A stretch of DNA of 64,000 nucleotides from Porodaedalea pini (Eukaryota; Basidiomycota; Agaricomycetes; Hymenochaetales; Hymenochaetaceae), in assembly GCA_002794775.1 (NCBI GenBank), contig NBAY01000003.1:682001-746000 (forward strand), in the 5' to 3' direction. The notes beneath the pieces are model-generated. The model searched no databases, was not told where the DNA came from, and saw nothing but the letters and a program-made list of their open reading frames with translations. Both the position numbers and the translations under genes were made by a program. Shown here piece after piece: positions 55,389 to 64,000 of this stretch (the stretch's first letter is position 1; each line of letters starts with the position of its first letter).

Positions 55389-57875
55389 TCAAAGCTCCGT
55401 AAACTCTTCATCAAATGTTCTGATATGTAGTGCACCTTTCTTCACTTTTTTCGCCATTCGCTCCTCGCGCGCTAGTTCATCCCAGTCATCCGCATCAGCG
55501 TCACTCTCTTCCTTGCTTCTTTTCGCCCCCGCAGCTGAATCTGACTGTGCTGACTCCACGGCAGATTGGTGACTCTTAACCCACTCCCGCTTCCGGCCCT
55601 TTTTCTCCTTCCTTTTCTCCTTTTCTCCTTTCCTATCCATTTCTTTGCTCCAGGAGGCGTTCTTCTGCTTCTGCTCTGCGCGTTTCCTCTTTTCTTGAGT
55701 GCGACGCTCCTTCGCTTCAGCTGAGGTAGTTTCGGCCAAAGCTGCTAGTCTTTGTGCTTCACGAGTCTTGTCGGCATAAGCGTAAGATGCCCACTTGAAC
55801 AGAATTGAAAGTGAGCGAAAAGAACTAGCGTCACAGGTGACGAAACAAGTGTCTTACCTCGATAGCATCATCGCGCCAGTCATCGTCCGGGCTGCGTTTG
55901 AGCTCAGGCATTTTAGGGAGTCGTAAGAGTCCAAATGATTTCGCTACACCAATTAGGTCAAGACCTTGCAGGCGGAAGATATAGGACGCTTCGTGTTTTG
56001 AGTACGCGCGAACGAAAGACACGAATGCTTTGACGGCCTATGTTTCGTGTCAGTTGCTTGAACGAATAATATGTGCAAGATGTCATCCGCACCTTGTCAT
56101 GCAAATCTCTGTCTTTGCGAACCTCAGCCCTCATGTTACTGAGCACAGTCTCAACTTCTGGATCTTCTTCATCCTCCATGGGTGGCTGTGAGTCCAAGGG
56201 TGGCAATCGAGGCTGTTCCTTCAATGGTATTTTCCGAATAGACAGAAAGTCTATAAATCACTGTGAATCAAAGAGCAGACTGTATTCGAAAGCACAAGCG
56301 TACCGACGTATCCAGTCTCCTTCTCGCTCAGTAAAACCCAGGCCCTACCGTCTCTACCAGCTCTTGCGGTCCTTCCGCATCTGTGACTGAATTGCTTGGG
56401 ATCGACTGGCGGATCGAACTGAATGACACAGTCGACATCGGGTAGGTCAAGACCACGCGCTGCAACGTCTGTGCAGAGAAGAACAGAGGGGGAGGATGGA
56501 GTGGAGACGTGCGTGCTAAATGAGCGAAGCGAAAGGGTGCGTTTCGCTGGAGGAATATGCCCGTGAAGAGAGAAAAAAGAAACGCATGGGAGTAATGAGG
56601 GAAGTATCTTAGATCAGGTCAGCTTTGAGGTTTTCCATGGTGAGGCAAAAGGACATACACGGTAAAAGTAGTCAACACAGGCGCATGTCGCAAAATAAAC
56701 TATGAATCGAGAGGATTCGGATTCGCTAGTCTCATGTTTGACTATTCGAAAAAGCTGGACCATTTTCTCTGATGGTCTACATCGGACATAGAAATTCTTG
56801 AGACTATATCGACAGGCAGCATGAGCAAAATCTGGTTGAAATAATTAAACCAATAGACATACCTAGCGGGTACTCGCCTTTCTTCCACCTTCTCTTTCAC
56901 CACCTTGCCATCTTTCGTTTTCTTCGCCTCGACCTTCACTACAACGCGCACCGGATTCCGAAGTCCCACTCGGACCAGCTCAGACAGCGCATCCGTCATT
57001 GTTGCGCTGAACAGTCCTGTCCGTCTCTGCTTCGGCAATGTGGTGAGAATGCGGGTCAGACATTGTGTGAAGCCGAGATCCAGCAGACTGATACACAATG
57101 AGCAACGATATACAAATGGCAGAGAGAACAATCATACCGGTCGGCCTCGTCGAGAACAAGCGCTTCAAGCTCTTTCACATCCACAAGATCCCGACCTTTC
57201 CCTAGGAGAAACTCTTCGATGCGTCCCGGTGTTCCAATGACTATGTCAGCACCCGTATCCAAGAACCGTCTGACATCTTGAACCGGGGAGGAGTCTGATG
57301 ATGAAATTAAGAGTAGAGGAGAAGGATATGATTCATCTTCGGCGACGGGAGTGCCACCCTCAACTTCTGAATGTCCATTCTGCGAAGTCGGAATCAGCTA
57401 AACGATTTACTGAGATGGAACGACACTCACTTTGGGCTGCGACTTAAGAAAGAGTTCGAAGATTGAGTGTATCTGTGTCGCCAGCTCTCTTTAAAAATAA
57501 TGAGACTATAGTTATAAGGTCTGCGAACCAAAGTACTCACCTCGTCGGGCTAATAACAAGCGCGCCAACCTCCGACTTGCGTAGTCGTTTCTCCCTTCTC
57601 ACAAGCTTCTCGATAATGGGAATGACGAAGCTTAGGGTCTTTCCGCTACCTGTTACAGCTTCCACCACAACGTCTTTGTGCCTCATGAAGAGCGGGATAG
57701 TAGATGCCTGCACCGGGGTCATTCGCGCATATCCGAGTGAGTCTATGACATCGAGACTACACACATGAAATCCGTCAGTAGATCTCTCGAGCCATTGGTA
57801 ACAGGCTCACATCCATGGAGTCAGTGGTGTAGGCAAGGACGTCCATAGTCCTGCAAGTGCGTTGTTCGACGACAT
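55389..57875 (-). CDS. SPB4: DEAD-box ATP-dependent RNA helicase Spb4 (DDX55-like)
   Basis: A nucleolar helicase for 60S ribosome assembly. In order: [18 protein letters not shown] (Q motif), AVTGSGKT (motif I), [11 protein letters not shown] (Ia), [13 protein letters not shown] (Ib), LVLDEADR (II, DEAD), [10 protein letters not shown] (III, SAT) and, after an insert of charged residues ([17 protein letters not shown]), the C-terminal RecA lobe with [11 protein letters not shown]. That is followed by the Spb4-specific helical region with [16 protein letters not shown] sequence and [19 protein letters not shown]. The C-terminal tail is Lys/Glu-rich ([15 protein letters not shown]). About nine introns; exons between 56,400 and 56,740 are approximate. 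The start at 57875 gives [21 protein letters not shown], typical of the family. Confidence 0.93.
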
Positions 57876-58026
57876 GGAGGTCGCTGACGAACAACCAGGA
57901 GAACTTGAGCGGTCGAAAATAGCACGCCAAATATAGCTCGCGACCTCCCAGCTACAGCCATGTCAAGTGCGAAGCAGCGGATGTTGTTACAACTTTCTCA
58001 CAGACGACTACGACCACTACCACAAC

Positions 58027-58973
58027 ATGCTTTTGCCCTCTGGAATCAAGCTGAATGTCACTCCCGTGAAGGCTACGGAAATCCCTTCGGAAGACCAACT
58101 AATTCAAGCAGGCCGTGAGCTCGTCGAAGCCTCGTTCAAGTGGAAGCATACCAAGGATTACTCCAAAGGTGTCGTCAAGGGCTACACAGCGCCTAAGCAA
58201 GCGGATGATGGCGAACCTTGGTTCTGTCGAGTGAGCGAACATGCTCCCGATGAAGCTTCTTTCGACGAGATGTGGTTCGGCTTGGGTACTAACAAGCCTG
58301 AGCACGAACGGAAGTGAGTCTTCGTTGTCTACCAAGAAGAGCGTCAAATTCTTAATAAATGCACACATCCCAGGTTTGTGCATAATATCGACAACGTTGT
58401 GCTCCTCAAACGCCTTTCAGAGAGAGCCACGATATGGAACTTGCACTACAAGTTCAATCCACCGATCAGCAACAGGACATTTACCGTCCTCCAAGTCATA
58501 GATCTAGACACCTCCGGCCCAAGGAAGTCAGGGTGCGTCACCGTCTTCAAAAGCAAGAAATAATGTAGCTAATGGTGTGGCATTTATTAGCATCATAGTG
58601 TCGATCCCAGTCGACGTCTCGACGGATGAAGAAATGTCCAAAGCTGAGCTCAGGGGTGCGCGTGGACGCTATGCCGCTGTCGAGAGACTGCATGAGTTAG
58701 AAAACGGAAAGACCGAGTGGAGGTTTGTCCGTTCACTTTGTATTCTTGAAGAGAATCACTTATTGACATATGTCCAGAATGGCTACCGCAAGTACTCCGG
58801 GAGGCAGCATTCCGAGCTTCATCGTGCAGGCGAGCACTCCAAGCCAAGTGGCTAACGATGTTCCCCTCTTCTTCAAATGGATGCATTCGGACAGGGAGTA
58901 CTTCAAGAAGGGGATCGCGAAGGATGAACCAGCGCAAGGTACCGCTCCAGCTGAGCCTGCACCATCAGCATAG
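58027..58973 (+). CDS. DUF3074 (START-like) domain protein
   Basis: A fungal family with a predicted lipid-binding START-like fold; its function is unknown. Family marks: KTKD-like KWKHTKDYSKGVVKGYT, GEPWFCRVSEHAPDEASFDEMWFGLG, HERKFVHNIDNVVLLKRLS, WNLHYKFNPPISNRTFTVLQV, GIIVSIPVDVSTDEEM, GARGRYAAVERLHELENGKTEW and MATASTPGGSIPSFI, ending with DVPLFFKWMHSDREYF. Three introns; each restores the frame between the segments quoted. The ATG at 58027 (MLLPSG) was chosen; a longer N-terminus starting near 57960 would need an unseen splice. It is head to head with SPB4, about 150 bp apart. Confidence 0.88.
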
Positions 58974-59111
58974 TTTTTGTGTTGGATTTTTTTTCACTTC
59001 CACGTATACATCGGATATCGATTTTCAAGTACATTGTAACTATCGAAGCAAACATGTACTCCACATCCTCGGCCTCGACTCAACAGTTGCAAGGAACACC
59101 GAAGACTTGGT

Positions 59112-59136
59112 GGGCGAATGCATTGAAGATTCGCCC
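59112..59136 (+). terminator. Hairpin in the 3' flank of the DUF3074 gene
   Basis: GGGCGAAT and ATTCGCCC separated by nine bases form a perfect 8-bp stem. It sits about 140 bases after the stop. Its role as a 3'-end signal is only a guess; fungal ends do not normally need hairpins. Confidence 0.3.
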
Positions 59137-59147
59137 GGGTTAATATT

Positions 59148-59219
59148 GCTCTCGTAAAATGAGGAGGACGCGTGGGTTCAAAGAACGTCAACCAGAGTGT
59201 CGGAGAGCACGAGAAAAAA
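59148..59219. repeat. Degenerate direct repeat, copy A
   Basis: Shares GCTCTCGTAAAA near its start, a central GGTT element and CAACCAGAGTGT followed by AGAGCA with copy B. Judged by eye; the copies differ at many positions. Confidence 0.6.
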
Positions 59220-59477
59220 TATGCACGGGGAAAATAATCATTTTCATTGTCGGTCGTAAGAGGGACATCGTGTTCTAAATTCTAAATTTCAGCAAACAAC
59301 ATTGACAAGGAGCGAGATACTCACCTATTTACCTTCAAACAAGATAAAATCAGGATGGAGAGGGAAAAGACCCTTGGATGGTAGTATGTTTTCTATAAAT
59401 CTGGCATCCACTCAGTAAATGCAAGGATGCCTAAAAACAAGGCGAGTGAATCTGTATAGATCACTCGTGTCGATCTC

Positions 59478-59546
59478 GCTCTCGTAAAAAGAGGGGTATG
59501 CATAGGTTAGAAACGCCAACCAGAGTGTAGAAGAGCAACAGCAATT
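59478..59546. repeat. Degenerate direct repeat, copy B
   Basis: The same order of short words as copy A (GCTCTCGTAAAA, CAACCAGAGTGT, AGAGCA), same orientation, about 330 bases downstream. Suggests an old local duplication or remains of a small element. Confidence 0.6.
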
Positions 59547-60168
59547 TGCAGAGAAAGGAAGAAGAAAAGGCCAGTCTTGTTCCGAGCATCGTTTAGACAA
59601 TGACAGCACGACGCGAGATGATTGTCATCCGTACCATGCTGGGCATTCTCTTGAAGTATTTGCATCAGTCTTCAAGCCATTCAACATTCCATCTAGGTAT
59701 ATTTTTAACATTGAACCTGACTGTAGAGCTTCAGGAAGAAGACTTCAAAAGTCAAGGTATAACTCACCGATCAGAGTATGACGATCCTCCAACATGAAAA
59801 GAAAGCGAAAAGGAAACAGACAGTGTCTCCCGCGTGTGAACCTCCACATCGGTGTCAAAGCGAAAAGCTCGACAGTACAAGCTTCGTTGAGGAGGCAAAA
59901 AATAAAGACGGGAAAGATGATCATTAATCTAGCTCATTTGAATGGGCAACTTCCTGTATGAAAGCAGAAAGCCGCCAAAGTGACAGAGCAGGGCATGCAG
60001 AAAGTCGCAGAAAAACTCCTGGTTCTGGCGGACAAATCGAATACATAGGATATGCAGAGTGCATAGAATACAAGGTGTACAAGTCTAAGCAAGAGGCGTC
60101 AGACATATTGAAACGAGTAAGCAGTAGGCTAACTTACGCAGTGATCATTGGGCGGTACAACGGAATAA

Positions 60169-61738
<1,570 letters not shown>

Positions 61739-61968
61739 TATGAAGGGGAGGAAGTGGTATAAGGTGAGGACGACAACGGTGGGCGACAAGGGCGGCGACT
61801 CCAAACGAATCCAAAGGGTGACGCGGCTTGAAGTTGAAGGACGCGTCTTGCTTTATTTGGTCTTTGTTTGACCGTGTGAATCAGAGATCGACGCGTTCCG
61901 TTCTCGCGCCTACTAGTACTACACTTGGGACTCTGTCTTCTACATCGGTGACAAGACTGACTACAATC

Positions 61969-64000
61969 ATGTCTCCGGCTGGAATAGCTACAGCACACGC
62001 TCCTAACAATTTCGATGATTTGAAGGAACTGCTCTATACAGATTCAAAAGTCAAGGTAGCTGGTCCGTGCCACTTGTGTCTCTATGTATGTAGGAATGTG
62101 GGCTTGACGTCTCGTATTTGTGTACAGGCATAGATGGTATAGGCTCTGGTACCTGATAGACCCTTAATTACTAATACTCTTGCAGTTGATGGTATCCTAC
62201 GGGGAAAATTCATGGTAGAGTCTATATCATGCAACCTGCTTTATTTTTCAATCTAATTGTTACGCAATGCACAGTCCAAGGACAAATTCATGAGTGCCGC
62301 TTCTTCAGATGGCTTTGGTTTCTGCTCTGTAATTTTGTAAGCTGGCATGCTCAGCCGCCTACACAATTTGCTCACTTTTACAGTGGCTGGGACATGCACG
62401 ATTCCGTCTACTCTCGGGAGTTGTTGATTTCGAACAAAGATAATGGTTATCGAGATGTAATTGCTCAGATAGACCTGTCGACGTACCGCAGAATTCCTTG
62501 GGAAGGGAATGTTCCTTTTTTCCTTGTCTCATTCCTTGATCCGGAAACGAAGGAACCACTGTGCGTTTGCCCACGCAGTACGCTTCGAAAGGCGATCAAG
62601 AAGGCTGAGGATAAGGGATGGGATTGCTTCGCAGGTGTAGAATACGAGGTAAACTCTTACACTGTCTATTAAGCTCCTTTTGTGCGCTGACTTGCATTCA
62701 GTATTTTCAATTCGACGGTTTGTCATCCGGAATCCCCTTGCCTCAGGAGACGGATAATCTAACGTCCGAACAAAGAGACACCCAATACACTCGCTGAGAA
62801 GAAATTCACTAATCTCAAGCCTCTCACGTCTGGAAGTAAGTATCTTGAGACAAAGATTCGGAAAGGCTGCGTTGTTTATCTGTGTTTTCTCGCAGTGCAT
62901 GGTTATTCGCTCTTGCGTACTCAAATGAACAACGAGTATTTCCAAGACCTCTTTGAAAAGAGCCTTAGGTTTGGGATTCCGATAGAAGGGCACCGTACGT
63001 GTATTTTAGCTTCTGTCGTTACAGTTTATCGGCCTTACCAAACGCATACAGATACTGAGACCGGCCCGGGAGTCTATGAGACTGCCCTCGCATATACGCA
63101 TGCCCTTCGAATGGCTGACAATGCGAACCTGTTCAAATACGTCGCAAAAAGCGTAGGCATAAAGCAGGGTGTGGTACCGAGTTTTATGGCTAAGCCTTGG
63201 GCAAATGTAGGTTTCTACGCGCATAGTCATTATCTGACTTAATGTAAACTTATTTCAATGTGCAGCTACCAGGATGCAGCGGGTTTGTTTTTCACATTCA
63301 TTCTTTCTTGTGGAAGCTTAGCTTGCCACCAGACACGTGCATGTATCTTTGAGGGATCAGTCTGGGAGGAACGTCTTTGGAGTTTCAGAAGAGGAACTGA
63401 AGAATGGCGGGCGTAAGGGTGCGAAGTACCCCGATCTCAAGTATGTTAGCCAAGAATGCGAGTGGTTCTTAGGTGGGATTTTAGATGGAATTACTGACGG
63501 TGAGGGTATTTATTCTTTCCTAATTCCCGCTGTCTCATTCTTTTATTTCGACAGTGATGCCTGCAGTGCGTATACCGGTTCTTGATACATCTGTCTCATT
63601 CACAGGCCGCGAGTATTAGCTTGTACCAACCATCAATGGCTATAAGCGCCTTGTCGGCGGTGAGGCATACTGGGCGCCCAACGCTGTCACATACGGCTAC
63701 GACTCCCGTGCCGCATCTATTCGCATCATCTCGCCTCCCTCTGCGCCTCCCTCTGCAACGCGCCTCGAGGTCCGCATTCCTGGCGCAGACATGAACGCTT
63801 ACTTTGCGCTCTCTGCGATCTTCTTGCTCGGTCTGCGCGGTATCGACAGGCGACTCGAACCAGGCCCACCAGTGTCGCACTTCGTGCCCGAAGACCGCGA
63901 GACTGGAAAGGTTAAAATGCTCAGTACATCGCTCGAGAGTGCAACGAAGGCAATGATGAAGCCGGAGAGTATTGCGCGCGAGGAAGCAGTCTTCGGTGAC
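61969..64000 (+). CDS. Glutamine synthetase-like protein, class I type (3' end beyond window)
   Basis: An ATP-dependent amine-glutamate ligase family member, more like bacterial GSI and FluG C-domains than the fungal GSII used for bulk glutamine. MSPAGIATAHAP leads by splicing to KVKVAGVDGILRGKFM and GFCSVIFGWDMHDSVYSREL. Then come LRKAIKKAEDKGWDCFAGVEYEY (Glu ligands), ETPNTLAEKKFTNLKPLTSG, MHGYSLLRTQ, GPGVYETALAY (ligands E), FMAKPW, LPGCSGHVHVSL (metal His), LPTINGYKRLVGGEAYWAPNAVTYGYDSR and LEVRIPGADMNAYFALSAI (R-phosphate loop). About nine introns. The open frame continues past base 64000. The substrate could be an amine other than ammonia; the GSI-like family in fungi is not well characterised. 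Confidence 0.88.

Larger units (their letters stand above)
58974..60168. other. 1.2-kb convergent intergenic region with degenerate direct repeat
   Basis: Lies between the stops of the DUF3074 gene (+) and RPT3 (-). It holds a hairpin (59112-59136), two related blocks about 330 bases apart, and small A/T tandem runs (ttctaaattctaaattt near 59280). The short open frames have no features. Confidence 0.6.

Noticed and set aside
59112..59136. Rho-independent-like terminator
   Set aside because: The hairpin is real but lacks a T run and the organism is a eukaryote; kept only as a low-confidence hairpin.

Overview
The window looks like nuclear DNA of a filamentous basidiomycete, most likely an agaricomycete. 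Genes are densely packed on both strands. Most coding regions are cut by many introns of about 45-70 bases with GT-AG ends. Several products have basidiomycete character: an alpha-arrestin with a long Pro/Ser tail, a DUF3074 protein, an F-box-like protein encoded without introns, and a kinase-like RhoGEF. I see no transposon, rRNA, tRNA or CRISPR array. All splice models were read by eye from frame continuity and family motifs, so internal exon borders are less certain than gene identity.

Layout, left to right. 0-6.4 kb: protein O-mannosyltransferase of the PMT2 type (+), a seven-zinc-knuckle CNBP/Gis2 protein (-) with an 8-nt microexon, then 1.8 kb without a gene. 6.5-12.7 kb: a large pseudokinase/DH/DH/PH/CNH Rho-GEF (+), the most unusual gene here. 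12.9-28.7 kb: proteasome RPN8 (-), a degenerate SDR-like membrane protein (+), the XPF/RAD1 repair nuclease (+), splicing factor SF3B2/CUS1 (+), an alpha-arrestin (+) and a heat-shock transcription factor (-). 28.9-46.7 kb: dephospho-CoA kinase (-), the GID/CTLH subunit VID28/ARMC8 (+), a peroxisomal-type acyl-CoA ligase (-), GPI mannosyltransferase III (-), guanine deaminase (+), the autophagic lipase ATG15 (-), a four-helix membrane protein (+), an F-box-like protein (+) and phosphopantetheine adenylyltransferase (+). 46.7-51.3 kb is gene-poor, with one small Ser/Pro-rich protein. 51.3-64 kb: mRNA guanylyltransferase (-), SKP1 (-), mitochondrial ribosomal protein bL27m (+), DEAD-box helicase SPB4 (-), a DUF3074 START-like protein (+), proteasome ATPase RPT3 (-), and a class-I-like glutamine synthetase (+) cut by the window end.

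Most genes are housekeeping. Functional echoes include two proteasome subunits, SKP1, an F-box-like protein, a GID E3 subunit and a PY-motif arrestin (ubiquitin system); the last two CoA-biosynthesis enzymes (PPAT at 46 kb, DPCK at 29 kb); and two ER glycosylation enzymes (PMT2, GPI10). Seven neighbouring pairs are head to head with start codons only about 120-275 bp apart, so shared promoters are likely. The functional echoes are probably chance in a compact genome and are presented as such.
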